Below are positions 43,192-52,331 of a stretch of 64,000 nt of DNA, in pieces. The notes beneath the pieces were generated by a model that did no database searches, had not been told where the DNA came from, and saw nothing but the letters and a program-made list of their open reading frames with translations. A program made the translations under genes and the position numbers. The DNA is taken from assembly GCF_900188375.1 (NCBI RefSeq), contig NZ_FZOO01000006.1, positions 186,001 through 250,000 on the forward strand. Direction: 5' to 3'. Position 1 is the stretch's first letter. Each line of letters opens with the position of its first letter. This stretch comes from Geodermatophilus pulveris (GTDB lineage: Bacteria; Actinomycetota; Actinomycetes; Mycobacteriales; Geodermatophilaceae).

Positions 43192-43398
43192 TCAGGTTGG
43201 TGCCAGGCGGCTGATTGGAGTGCGCCCGCCGAACGCGCTGTGGCGGCGCTGAGTGTTGTAGTGCTCGATCCACGGAGCATGGGCGGCTGAGCGTTGGTCG
43301 TTGCTGGTGAAGGCCTGCCGGTAGGCCCATTCGGTGGCCAGGGTGCGGTTGAGGCGTTCGACCTTGCCGTTCTGCCAGGGGCAGTTATGGGAAGTCTC
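43192..43398 (-). pseudogene. IS481/IS3-type transposase C-terminal fragment
   Basis: Minus-strand frame with the integrase-core ending: CPWQNGKVERLNRTLATEWA, then HAPWIEHYNTQRRHSAFGGR and TPISRLAPT before the stop. The catalytic Glu-containing PWQNGKVERLNRTL piece remains, but the first two catalytic Asp blocks are missing. The fragment ends about 20 bp from the tRNA-Tyr 3' end, so only the last 70 residues of the transposase survive. Confidence 0.85.
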
Positions 43399-43418
43399 CA
43401 ACATTCCCCGTGGTTCGG

Positions 43419-43501
43419 TGGGCGTGGCAGGAATCGAACCTGCTAAGCGCGAGGCACCGGGTTTACAGCCCGGCCCGACTCTCCATCGTCGGCGCACGCC
43501 C
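43419..43501 (-). tRNA. tRNA-Tyr (anticodon GTA)
   Basis: 83-base class II tRNA on the minus strand. Acceptor arms GGGCGTG and CACGCCC pair perfectly over 7 bp, discriminator A. The anticodon stem CCGGG/CCCGG holds loop CTGTAAA (anticodon GTA). The T-arm GCAGG-TTCGATT-CCTGC is perfect and the variable arm is 13 bases long. D-arm CCGA/TCGG encloses CGATGGAGAG. It lies directly next to an IS fragment, with the conjugation locus starting 2.2 kb away; it is a candidate integration site. Confidence 0.85.
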
Positions 43502-43612
43502 GAGGTTGTCATGTTCGGGTAGTAGCCCAGGCTACCGCGTACGTCACTAGTCCTACCCGTCGTTGAGCGCGCCTGGCGTACCGCTGAGGCGCCGACCAAG
43601 CGCCGCGCCACG

Positions 43613-44747
43613 GTGATCAACCTTGATGCGACCCCCATGCTGCGGTCGGCGGCCGTGACATCGGCCTGGCGCGGACGCGGCGTCGGCGCCGCATCCGCCG
43701 CGTTAACCCGGAGCGTTCGTCGCTCGGCGGCGGGAACCGCGGACGACGGTCGTCCACGACGCGTCGCCCCTCGGCGGGCTCCTACCAGCACCAGGCAGGC
43801 CGCGAGCTCGGCGGCAGCGGTGAAGGCGGGAGAAGCGCAACGGCTCGCCGGGCTGTTCCAGGACTTGGTGGACATCCATCGGCAGGGCTTCCCGCCGGCG
43901 CAGTCACCTGTGGCGCCCCCGCCGCCGGCTCCCGACACGGATGCGATCCGCGCCCGCCACCGAAAGGCCGCCCTCACCGGCATCGGGCTGCTCCGGCGGC
44001 AGGAGCGGGCCGCCGCCCAGGAACAGGCTGACCGCGCGGCGGAGGTGAAGTTGCAAGCCAGCTGGGCCGAGGCCCAACGCATGCAGGCCGACTACCAGGC
44101 CCAGCTGGACGTCTGGTGGGCGGCGCTGCTGGCGAACGAACCGGACACCGGCATCGGCACGCTCGCCGAGGCGTTCGAGGACAACGAGGCCGCTGCCGCG
44201 CCCCTGAGCGTCGACGGGGACGAGGTGTCCCTCGTCGTCCTGGCGCCGAGTGACAGTGAGGCATTCGTCCCGGAGCGGATGCCCGGCACGACGGCCAGCG
44301 GCAACCTGAGCCAGCAAGCTCCCCAAGAGCGAGCGGGCGGCCCTCTACACCGCAGCCGCGATGGGGCACGCCCTGGTCACCATTAAGGAGGCCCTTGCCG
44401 TCGCCCCGGGCATTCAGTGGGTGCGGCTCATCGCCCTACGCCACGCCGCCGCCGACGCTTACGGCCGGCCCAGGCTCGAGTGCCTGCTGGCCGGCACGTA
44501 GACGCGGCAGGTCCTACAAGGTGTCGCCTGGGCCAGCGCCGATGCGACGACGGTGGCGCCGGACACCGCGGAGGAACTGTTGGTCAAGCTGCGGGCCGGA
44601 AAGGAACTGCAGCCGCTGAGCCTGGACTCCCAGCCGGAGATCCAGCAGTTGCTGAAGGCCGCGGACGTCGAGGCCTCGTCTCCTAGCAGCGGCGGACTGG
44701 CGCCATCGGCGCCTTCGTCGATGGTGAGCGTCACCTTGATCAGCTGA
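43613..44747 (+). pseudogene. broken gene of unknown function near the tRNA-Tyr
   Basis: The plus-strand frame from 43613 runs 257 codons with GEAQRLAGLFQDLVDIHRQG, RARHRKAALTGIGLLRRQER and DVWWAALLANEPDTGIGTLA. It then loses sense near 44315, and the sense continues in another frame (LPKSERAALYTAAAMGHALV, TIKEALAVAPGIQWVRLIAL) up to a stop at 44499. After that stop the same frame carries on (VAPDTAEELLVKLRAGKELQ, PLSLDSQPEIQQLLKAADVE) to 44747. One frameshift and one in-frame stop thus split a protein of about 370 residues. The RRQERAAAQEQADRAAEVKL part is helical. Family not recognised. Confidence 0.7.
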
Positions 44748-44788
44748 CGCCGCTGCCAGCCAGCCACTGTCGTGTCGAGGATGTCGCG

Positions 44789-45252
44789 GTGGCACCTGCC
44801 GAGGACAACCGCCGCCTGTTCGATCCGGCGCGCGAGCGGGTCGAGCCGATGAAGCGCCCGATGCCGGTGCCGCTGCCGTGCCGACCGGAGTTGACCAACG
44901 ATGACGTGGCCCTGCTGCGCGAGGGTGTCGGCCGGGTCAGCATGGACCACCGGTGGCGGTGCAACTCGACGCTGAGGACATTCTGCACCTGTACCGGTCC
45001 TGGACCGGCTACGAGGTCTACCGGGCCATCCTGGTCTCCAGCGGCGCAGCCCACCGGATCGAAGACTTGATGGTGACCGCCCCGGAGCGCTACTGCCCCG
45101 GCGAGGACACCCTGGAGGAAAGCCGCCGGTTCCTCGGCGCGTTGGCGGTGGTGTTGCAGCTGGCGATGGACCGTCGGGCCGGATGGGGTGACTATCCGCC
45201 GTTCCCCGACGGTTCGCCCCCGAGCACCCTGACGCGCCGGTCCTGGTGGTGA
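44789..45252 (+). pseudogene. second broken unknown gene
   Basis: Frame one (44789) reads PAEDNRRLFDPARERVEPMK, NDDVALLREGVGRVSMDH and then goes into nonsense. From about 44950 another frame reads VQLDAEDILHLYRSWTGYEV, YRAILVSSGAAHRIEDLMV and ends near 45252. The two parts fit end to end, so a frameshift near 44950 is likely. It may be the downstream partner of the broken gene before it. No family recognised. Confidence 0.5.
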
Positions 45253-45659
45253 CGCCGGCTACCCACGGTGTCGGACGAGTGCTGGCAGCGGGGCGGGGCG
45301 GCGGTGACCGATGAGACGACGAACCTGGCGGAGCACACCACCGATGAGTCCCGTACGGCCGGGAGGGGCGTCGCGCTGCCCGTCCAATTGGCGACACCGC
45401 TCAGGCCTCCCGGAAGTCTCAGGTAGCTCGCTGGTGCAGAGGTCTACATCGCCCGCTGCTCCGGCACTCACCTGACTGCGGCAGGAGACTTCTCTGGCGT
45501 AGCCGACTGGAGGATTACGAGAGGTCGGAGCGACACGGTCGGCGCATGCAGACCGCAACCCCGTGTCGGGAATCGATAGCCGGCCGGGCGAACCATGACG
45601 CGCCGCCGTCGGCGTCGTTGGCCATCACCAGCCCCATGCGTCCCCAGGGGCACCGGCCG
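45253..45659. other. 407-bp stretch before the conjugation operon
   Basis: Short frames on both strands lack start signals. It presumably contains the promoter of the operon. An in-frame upstream extension of the ParA-like gene to 45546 is possible but unconvincing. Confidence 0.45.
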
Positions 45660-46535
45660 ATGACGGTCGAGGCGATGCGCGCGGCCGTCATCGCGATCCG
45701 CGCGGGGACCTACGACGAGGTCACCGATGACGTCGCCTGCATATGTCAGGTATCCGACGCGGCGGTCGTCGCCGGCACATGTCGGCCAGATGCTGATCCG
45801 ACGCCATGGGCGGCAGCCGAGGTCAGCGGCGCTGTCGTCTTGGTCGTGGCCGGTCACGCCGGGGCGGGCGCCTCGACGGTTGCGTTGGCGGTCGCCGAAG
45901 GGCTGGCGGAGAGCCGGCGGGTGCAGCTGGTCGACTACGCCGAGCCGGTCCGGTCGGGGCTGGCCGAGGCCTCGACCATCGAGCTCGGTACGGAAGGCGC
46001 CGGGTGGCGCCGCGGCCGGCGCGGTCGACTGGACGTCTTCCGCCTCACCCGCCGCCCGGACGACGGAGAACTCCCGCCGCCCCCGCAGCCTGATGGCACG
46101 GAACGGCTGCTGGTCGTTGACGCCGGCTGGTCGCTCACCATCGCGCTGCTCGACTCACCCAGTTGCCTCATCCCGGACGGGAGGGTCGTCGTCGTCACCC
46201 GGGTGACGGTGCCCGCGGTCCGGCAGACCGAGCGCGTGCTGGCCGCCATCGGCGGCGAGCCGGTGGTCGCCGCAGTCGGCCCGGCGCGCTGGCCCCAGGC
46301 GGTGCAGGCCAGCTGCGGACCACGACTGCGTGAGCTGCGGTCGCGGGGGCGGGTAGTCCGGGTTCCGGTCGACCGGCGACTGGAGACCTCTGGGCTGACC
46401 GGGGACCGGCTGCCGAAGCCGGTAGCGGCCGCCGGCCGGCTAATGGCTGCACTTCTGGTGCCGGCCGGACCCCCTCAGCCCCGGCATCGGCGCCGGGCAG
46501 CGTCCTCCCGGACCGGCTCGACGGGAACCCGATGA
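45660..46535 (+). CDS. ParA/MinD-like protein with altered P-loop, conjugation operon
   Basis: 291 residues from the ATG at 45660. A helix-turn-helix-like start (AMRAAVIAIRAGTYDEVTDD) is followed by the P-loop strand AVVLVVAGHAGAGASTVALA, where the Lys expected before the Ser/Thr is Ala. A deviant Asp strand RVQLVDYAEPVRSGLAEAST and LLVVDAGWSLTIALLDSPSC come next, then a C-terminal strand/helix part with VPVDRRLETSGLTGDRLPKP. Such proteins are found at the head of actinobacterial conjugation operons. The stop overlaps the pilin-like gene start. Confidence 0.8.
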   Translation: MTVEAMRAAVIAIRAGTYDEVTDDVACICQVSDAAVVAGTCRPDADPTPWAAAEVSGAVVLVVAGHAGAGASTVALAVAEGLAESRRVQLVDYAEPVRSGLAEASTIELGTEGAGWRRGRRGRLDVFRLTRRPDDGELPPPPQPDGTERLLVVDAGWSLTIALLDSPSCLIPDGRVVVVTRVTVPAVRQTERVLAAIGGEPVVAAVGPARWPQAVQASCGPRLRELRSRGRVVRVPVDRRLETSGLTGDRLPKPVAAAGRLMAALLVPAGPPQPRHRRRAASSRTGSTGTR

Positions 46536-46915
46536 GGAGCGCACGCGAGACCGCGCACGCGGCGGGTCGGGCGGCGCCAGCCGTCGCAGTCGTGCTCGTC
46601 GGCTTGGTCGTGCTGGGCGGCGGGCCCGCGGCTGCGGCGCCGGTGGAGATCGCCGCGGCGGTCTGCCCGGAGCCGCCGCCGGGGATGCAGGCCTTCGCCG
46701 ACGACGTGACCGCCTGGGTGAAGTGGGGCGTGCTGGCGCTGATCGGCATCGGCGCGGTGATGTCGCTCGGGTCGATCCTGGTCGGGCGGATCTTCTCCCA
46801 TCCGCATGCCTCCCGGTACGGCGCGATGGGTGTCGCCGTCGTGGTGATGGTGGCGATCACCTACACGGTGATCCTGACGATCCTGGGCTCGATCACCGGC
46901 AGCGGGTGCACCTGA
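46532..46915 (+). CDS. small two-helix membrane protein, pilin-like (VirB2-type candidate)
   Basis: 127 residues. Signal-like N-terminus (APAVAVVLVGLVVLGGGPAA) followed by a Cys-containing loop and two membrane helices (WGVLALIGIGAVMSLGSILV and MGVAVVVMVAITYTVILTIL), ending ITGSGCT. Size, two helices and position before a VirB6-like gene fit VirB2-type pilins of Gram-positive conjugation systems; sequence similarity alone is weak. The ATG overlaps the ParA-like stop. Confidence 0.7.
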   Translation: MRSARETAHAAGRAAPAVAVVLVGLVVLGGGPAAAAPVEIAAAVCPEPPPGMQAFADDVTAWVKWGVLALIGIGAVMSLGSILVGRIFSHPHASRYGAMGVAVVVMVAITYTVILTILGSITGSGCT

Positions 46916-47724
46916 TGAAGAGCCTTCAGAAGCACCAGGGGAGCGGAACGACGGAGTGGAGCCCGGCCCGGCTGCTGACTCTTCTCGTGGTCGGCGCGCT
47001 GGTGGCGCTCGCGGTGCTGGCCGGATTGGTCCTCGCCGTCGTCGCAGCACTGGGCCGCGACGACCCGGGCCCGGCGGACGCCGCACCACAGGCCGCAGCC
47101 CCGGCGACGGAGACATCGCAACGAGATGTGCTGGCCGCCGCTCCCATGCCGCCCGCCGAACCGGAGGCCGCGCTGCCTGGGCCGCTGGCGACCCAGTCCG
47201 CCGGCGTCCTCGAGCTGCCACGGCCCACCGGCGTCGGCCCGACAGAGGTGCCGACCGGCTTCCCGCGCACTCCCGAGGGGGCGCTGGCACAGCTGGCGGC
47301 CATCGACGTGACCGCCATGGAGAGCGGATCGGTGGACGGCGTGCGCCAGGTCATCGTCAAGTGGGCCGCGCCGGGTGGTCCCACCTCGGAGACGTGGTCG
47401 GGCGTGGACGGGATGGCGCGGCTGCTCTCTGCGGCCGGTCTGTCCAACGCCGGGTCGCCGCAGTTCGCCATCGTGGTCCGCCCGCTGATGGGACTGATCA
47501 AGGGCACGGTCGGCCCGGACTTCGCGGTGGTGTGCGTGGACTTCGAGTTCACCGTCACCGTGGAGCAGACCTCGCGGATCGCGATCGCCGACTGCCAGCG
47601 CATGGTCTGGACCGGCGACCGTTGGCTGATCGCGCCCGGGCCGGAACCGGCCCCGGCGCCGTCGGTGTGGCCGGGCACCGAGGCTGCGGTCGCGGCCGGC
47701 TACCGGGACTTGCGCTATGTGTAG
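46915..47724 (+). CDS. single-pass membrane protein of the conjugation operon (TcpC/VirB8-like candidate)
   Basis: 269 residues from the ATG at 46915 overlapping the previous stop (TGATG). One membrane helix (LLTLLVVGALVALAVLAGLV, about 19-40), an Ala/Pro-rich linker, and a soluble strand/helix part (FPRTPEGALAQLAAIDVTAM, TVGPDFAVVCVDFEFTVTVE, CQRMVWTGDRWLIAPGPEPA). This is the layout of TcpC/VirB8-type bridging proteins, but no single motif proves it. The VirB6-like gene overlaps its end by eight bases. Confidence 0.6.
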   Translation: MKSLQKHQGSGTTEWSPARLLTLLVVGALVALAVLAGLVLAVVAALGRDDPGPADAAPQAAAPATETSQRDVLAAAPMPPAEPEAALPGPLATQSAGVLELPRPTGVGPTEVPTGFPRTPEGALAQLAAIDVTAMESGSVDGVRQVIVKWAAPGGPTSETWSGVDGMARLLSAAGLSNAGSPQFAIVVRPLMGLIKGTVGPDFAVVCVDFEFTVTVEQTSRIAIADCQRMVWTGDRWLIAPGPEPAPAPSVWPGTEAAVAAGYRDLRYV

Positions 47725-49315
47725 GCACCTGCTCGGGCGGCGCGGCCGACGGGCGTTGATCGTCATCGCTGTCTTGACGGTCGCGGGCTGGCTGGCGAGC
47801 TCGGCTCCGGCGTCGGCGGACTCGACGGTGCTGGCGTTCCCGGCGGAGCCGGCTACCGACGACGGGGCGTTGTCGTGCCTTCCGATCAATCCGTTCTGCG
47901 TGCTCGGCGAGGCGGCCGGCGCGGTGGTCGCCGACGTGTGGATCAACGCCATGCTCTCGCTGTGGGAGGCCGGACTGTGGCTGCTCGGCCTGGCCTTCTC
48001 CGTGATCGACGCCCTGGCCACGCCGGACCTGTCCGCCGGCGGCCCGCTGGCGGCGGTGTATCCGGTGACCTTCGGCATCGGAGCGACCTTGGCCGCGCTG
48101 ATGGCCATGGTGCAGCTGGGCGTCGCGGCGTTGCGCCGGGACGGGGAGACACTCGGCCGACTGCTGGTCGGCCTCCTGCAGTTCGGACTGATGTGGACCA
48201 GCTACGTCGGCGTGGCCGCGCTGCTGGTCACCGGTGTCTCCGGATTGACCACCGCCCTGCTGAGCAGCCTGCTGGGCATCGACAACATGGCTTCCTTCGA
48301 CCCGTCGATCAGCGTGGGCCGTGACCTGGTCGACGGCACGGTCGCCACCGTCCTGGGTGTCTCCTCGGTCTTCCTGCTGGTGCCGGCCAGTGTCGGCTTC
48401 CTGCTGCTGATGCTGGTCCGCGAGGCAGCGTTGATCGTGCTGGCGGCAACGTCGGCGATCTCGGCCGGCGGGCTGCTGGCGCAGACGTCGAGCTCCTGGT
48501 TCTGGCGCAGCCTGCGCTGGTTCCTCGCCGCGCTGCTGGTCGCCCCGGTGGCCGTGCTCGTCCTCGGGGTGGGCGTGACCGTCACCGAAGGCATCCTCAC
48601 CGGAGCCGAGGAGACGAGCACCGAGCAGGCGGTCGGCATGGCGGTGGTCGGCTGTCTGCTGATTCTGCTGGCGGCGATCTGTCCGCTGGCGCTGTTCCGG
48701 CTGTTGGCCTTCGTCGACCCGGGAACCTCCAGCGGCGCGGCGCTGCGCTCCTCGCTGGCCGCCTCCGGCGGCGTGATGGGCGCGCTGGGGAATCTCGGCG
48801 GCCGGGGTGGTGGCCGCGCCGCGGGTGCCGCGGCCGCGGGTGGCGGGGCCATGGCGGCCTCCGGAGGGGTGGCCGCCTCGGGGGCCGCCGCGCAGATGGC
48901 CGGGGACCGGGCGCAGGGCGAGTCGACCGCGGACTCCGCCACGCAAGGCCGGTTCGCCGGCGTCCTGCACGGACTCACGGTCGGCACTGCACAGGCGGGC
49001 CGATTGGCCGCGGGGGTGGCCGCCTCGGCAGCCGACGTGCTCTCCGGCGCCGGGATCGGGCACTCCGCGCACTACTACGGACCGCCCGTACCCACTCCCG
49101 GCTCCAACGGACACGGCCGAGCAGCGCTCGGTTCGGCGGGGGGCTCGGCGCGAACGGACGACGGCGGACTGCTGTCGGGTGGCGCAGGTCCGGCGTCGTT
49201 CCGGTTGGCGGGCAACGACCGGAACGACCACCCGGCCGACGCGGGTGATGCCAGCCCGCCGGTTCCCCGGCCACCTCGTCGAGACGACGGGCCTGCCGAT
49301 GGCGGTGCGCGGTGA
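47717..49315 (+). CDS. VirB6/TrbL-like multi-pass membrane protein
   Basis: 532 residues, ATG at 47717. A signal peptide (ALIVIAVLTVAGWLASSAPA) leads to a Cys-containing loop (ALSCLPINPFCVLGE), six to seven membrane helices (for example VYPVTFGIGATLAALMAMVQ, VFLLVPASVGFLLLMLVREA, VLVLGVGVTVTEGILTGAEE) and a 170-residue Gly/Ala/Ser-rich tail after residue 360. That is the VirB6/TrbL arrangement of type IV secretion. The tail is low-complexity and probably cytosolic. It overlaps the SCO6880 gene. Confidence 0.75.
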   Translation: MCRHLLGRRGRRALIVIAVLTVAGWLASSAPASADSTVLAFPAEPATDDGALSCLPINPFCVLGEAAGAVVADVWINAMLSLWEAGLWLLGLAFSVIDALATPDLSAGGPLAAVYPVTFGIGATLAALMAMVQLGVAALRRDGETLGRLLVGLLQFGLMWTSYVGVAALLVTGVSGLTTALLSSLLGIDNMASFDPSISVGRDLVDGTVATVLGVSSVFLLVPASVGFLLLMLVREAALIVLAATSAISAGGLLAQTSSSWFWRSLRWFLAALLVAPVAVLVLGVGVTVTEGILTGAEETSTEQAVGMAVVGCLLILLAAICPLALFRLLAFVDPGTSSGAALRSSLAASGGVMGALGNLGGRGGGRAAGAAAAGGGAMAASGGVAASGAAAQMAGDRAQGESTADSATQGRFAGVLHGLTVGTAQAGRLAAGVAASAADVLSGAGIGHSAHYYGPPVPTPGSNGHGRAALGSAGGSARTDDGGLLSGGAGPASFRLAGNDRNDHPADAGDASPPVPRPPRRDDGPADGGAR

Positions 49316-50826
49316 GCGCTCACCGCTACGGCGACTACTCCCGCGACGTCTCGGGCTGGTTCCTCGGGATGACCGGCGCCCAGCTGGCACTGGTCGCCCT
49401 GGCCGGCGTGCCGGCGCTGCTTGCGCTGAACGCCCAGGCCTGGGGGCTGTTCTTCGGCTGGCTGCCGGTGTGGGCGCTGCTGGCCGCGGTGCTGCTGGTG
49501 CCCGTCCGGGGTCGCGCGGCCGGCCGCTGGACGGCCGACCTGCTCCTGCACGCGATCGGAGTGCTCATGGGATGGACGGCGTTCGGCTCACGCGCCGCAT
49601 CGGGGACGGCCGACGACCTGGCCGAGGCGGACCTCCCGGGAGTCCTGGCCGGCATCCGCACCCACGACGGGCCGCCCTTCGGGCAGCTGTTCGACCGCCC
49701 GGTGATCGTGCAGGACTCCGCAGCGCGCACCTGGGCGGCGGTGGCCCGGATCACCCATCCCGGCGTCGGACTGGCCGAGCCGGGCGAGCGGGACCGGATG
49801 GGCGCCGGGCTGGCGGAGCTGTGCGAGCTGACCGCCCGCACCGAACTGGTCGACCTCCTCGCCGTGCACCTGCGCACCGTGCCCGACGACGGTGCCGAAC
49901 GCGCCGCCTGGGAAAGCGCGCATACCCGCGGCGACGCACCGACCTTGGCCACCCAGGTCAACGCGCTGCTGGGGGCGATGCTGAGCCCGGCGGCGGTGCG
50001 CACCGAGGCCTTCGTGACCGTCGTCGCCGGCGAAGGCCGGCTCGCCCGGGCTGCGAAAGAGGCCGGTGGTGGGGTGGACGGCCGCGCCCGCGTGCTGCAC
50101 GGAGCGATGGCCGAGGTCGAGACGGCGCTGCGTGGCCCGGTCGGCTGCACCGCGGTCTCCTGGCTGGACTCCGCCGCGCTGGCCGCCGCGGTGCGCACCG
50201 GCTTCGCCCCCGGGGATCGCGGCCCGCTGGTCGCCGCCGACCTGGCCGCCGCCTCCGGGCAGCAGGTGGCCGCCGGAGTGCCGATGGCGGCCGCAGGCCC
50301 CACCCAGGCCCGCGCCGAGGTGCGGCACTACGTGCACGACGCGTGGGCGTCCGTCACGGACACGATCCTGCTGCCCGACCAGGGGGCGGTGCTCGGCGCG
50401 CTGGCGCCGGTGCTGGTGCCGACCACGGCGGGGGAGCGGCGCTGCCTGACGGTGTTCCTCGCCCCGCTGCCGCTGGAGCGGGCCACCCGGATGGTCGGCC
50501 GGGAGGAGATGAGCGCCACCACCGGCAACGAGCTGCGCGCCCGGATGGGCTTCCAGCAGCGGGCCCGCCAGCGCCGTGACACCGAGCGGATCGGCGCAGC
50601 CGACGAGAAGCTGGCCACCGGCCGGGCACTGGTCCGCCTCGCCGCCGCTGCCTGCGTCACCGTCCCGGCGTCCTGGCCGGTCGCCGAGCACGGCCGCCGG
50701 TTGTCCGCCTCCGTCCGCGCCGCCGGATTCGTGCCGCTGCGGCTGGACCTGGCGCAGGATGCCGGCTTCGCCGCCGCTGCCATCCCCCTCGGCGTGGGGC
50801 TGCCGAATCGGCGGGGGCGACGATGA
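49312..50826 (+). CDS. SCO6880-family conjugation protein
   Basis: 504 residues, GTG at 49312. An N-terminal pair of membrane helices (GAQLALVALAGVPALLALNA and LPVWALLAAVLLVPVRGRA) precedes a large cytosolic part: RTWAAVARITHPGVGLAEPG, ELTARTELVDLLAVHLRTVP and AEVRHYVHDAWASVTDTILL. The ending DLAQDAGFAAAAIPLGVGLP is typical of the SCO6880 family, which always accompanies the VirB4-like ATPase in actinobacterial conjugation loci and probably links it to the membrane channel. Overlaps the next gene by four bases. Confidence 0.85.
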   Translation: MSAHRYGDYSRDVSGWFLGMTGAQLALVALAGVPALLALNAQAWGLFFGWLPVWALLAAVLLVPVRGRAAGRWTADLLLHAIGVLMGWTAFGSRAASGTADDLAEADLPGVLAGIRTHDGPPFGQLFDRPVIVQDSAARTWAAVARITHPGVGLAEPGERDRMGAGLAELCELTARTELVDLLAVHLRTVPDDGAERAAWESAHTRGDAPTLATQVNALLGAMLSPAAVRTEAFVTVVAGEGRLARAAKEAGGGVDGRARVLHGAMAEVETALRGPVGCTAVSWLDSAALAAAVRTGFAPGDRGPLVAADLAAASGQQVAAGVPMAAAGPTQARAEVRHYVHDAWASVTDTILLPDQGAVLGALAPVLVPTTAGERRCLTVFLAPLPLERATRMVGREEMSATTGNELRARMGFQQRARQRRDTERIGAADEKLATGRALVRLAAAACVTVPASWPVAEHGRRLSASVRAAGFVPLRLDLAQDAGFAAAAIPLGVGLPNRRGRR

Positions 50827-52331
50827 CCCGCCGCATGTCCCGCCGCGGGCGCGATGTCGCCGTCCTGCTCGACGACTTCGGCCACCGCCTGCCCACCGTC
50901 CCTACAGCACCGGCGGCGACCCGCGAGCGGGCGCCGTTCACCTCGGGGGTGCCCCGCCGCGGCCCCCGCGGCCGCGGCCGGGGCCGGGCCGCGACCCCGG
51001 CCCCGCTGTCGGTGTGGCGGATGACCTCGGAGCAGACCCCGGTGGCGTGGCCGCTGATCCCCACGCCCGGCCTGCCGCCCACCGGCGCACAGATGGGCAT
51101 TGACCTGCTCTCCGGCGGGACCTTCTACTGCGACCCGGTCGGCTGGGTCACCGACGACGACGTCCCGGTCACCAATCCCAACGTCGTCGTCTTCGGCAAA
51201 CCCGGACGCGGTAAGTCCGCCACCGTCAAGGCCTTCGCGCTGCGGATGCTTGGCTACGGCTACCGCACCCTGGTCCTGGGGGACACCAAGGACGAGTACG
51301 AACCGCTGTGCCGTGAGCTGGGGGTGGAGCCGTTCGCCATCGGCCACGGTCTGCCCGCGCGGATCAACCCGCTCGCCTTCGGCCCCCTCGGGCACGGCTG
51401 GGACCGGCTCGATGCCGCCGAGGCGCGCCGCCGCGAGGCGATCATCTTCGCCCGCTGGCTGGTGCTGCTGCGCGGCCTGGTCGGCTCGCAGTCCGTGCCG
51501 TTCGGCCCGGTGGAGGAGAACGCCGTCGGGGAGGCACTGCGGCTACTCACCGGCTACCGCTCGGGCGCCACCCGGCTGAGCGAGCCCACCCTGCCGCAGC
51601 TGTGGCGGGCGCTCGACGAGCCTCCCGACGAGTTGGTCGCCGGCTGCCGGTACGCCGACCTCCGGCACTTCCTCGACGCCACCCGCGTCCTGCGCGACGC
51701 CCTCGGCGCCCTGGTCAAGGGTTCACTGGCCGGGCTGTTCGACGACCACACCAGCATCGACGTCGACTGGCGCGCACCCATCCAGTCGCTGTCACTGTCC
51801 CGGCTGGAGCCGCTCGGCGATCAGGCCGTCGGCATTGCGCTGACCTGCCTGAACTCCTGGGGCCAGGCGATGCGCGAGATTGCCGACCCCGGCGACCTGC
51901 GCATCGTGGTCCGCGACGAGACGTGGCGGCAGATGCGCCTGGGCGTGGAGGCCATGAAGAGCCTGGACGCCAACCTGCGGCTGTCCCGCCGGGACGCCGA
52001 CGTGCAGATCTTGCTGGCCCACAAGCCCTCGGACATGCTCACCGCCGGCGACGCCACCTCCCAAGCCGTGGCGATAGCCCGCGACCTGCTGCACCTGTGC
52101 GACACCCGGGTGCTGCACGGCCAGGACCAGGCTGTCGGCGACGAGCTGGGCAGCATGCTCGGCCTGTCCCCGGTGGCGCAGCGGGTGGTCACCGGCTGGG
52201 CGGTCGCCGGCAAGGGCCGGGCGCTGTGGCTGGTCGGGGACCGGGCGTTCAAGGTGCAGACCGTCCTCACCGAGCCCGAGCTGCGGCTGACCTACACCAA
52301 CGAGGCCCTCACCGCCGGAGGAGCGGCGTGA
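50823..52331 (+). CDS. VirB4/TraC-like conjugation ATPase
   Basis: 502 residues from the ATG at 50823. Walker A is VVFGKPGRGKSATVKAFALR (about 123-142); Walker B-like LRIVVRDETWRQMRLGVEAM lies around 362. Segments ARINPLAFGPLGHGWDRLDA and LLAHKPSDMLTAGDATSQAV match VirB4-type ATPases that power the type IV channel. It is shorter than Gram-negative VirB4 (about 800), because the N-terminal domain is carried by the separate SCO6880 protein; this split is known for the actinobacterial class. The stop overlaps the M23 gene's GTG. Confidence 0.9.
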   Translation: MTRRMSRRGRDVAVLLDDFGHRLPTVPTAPAATRERAPFTSGVPRRGPRGRGRGRAATPAPLSVWRMTSEQTPVAWPLIPTPGLPPTGAQMGIDLLSGGTFYCDPVGWVTDDDVPVTNPNVVVFGKPGRGKSATVKAFALRMLGYGYRTLVLGDTKDEYEPLCRELGVEPFAIGHGLPARINPLAFGPLGHGWDRLDAAEARRREAIIFARWLVLLRGLVGSQSVPFGPVEENAVGEALRLLTGYRSGATRLSEPTLPQLWRALDEPPDELVAGCRYADLRHFLDATRVLRDALGALVKGSLAGLFDDHTSIDVDWRAPIQSLSLSRLEPLGDQAVGIALTCLNSWGQAMREIADPGDLRIVVRDETWRQMRLGVEAMKSLDANLRLSRRDADVQILLAHKPSDMLTAGDATSQAVAIARDLLHLCDTRVLHGQDQAVGDELGSMLGLSPVAQRVVTGWAVAGKGRALWLVGDRAFKVQTVLTEPELRLTYTNEALTAGGAA

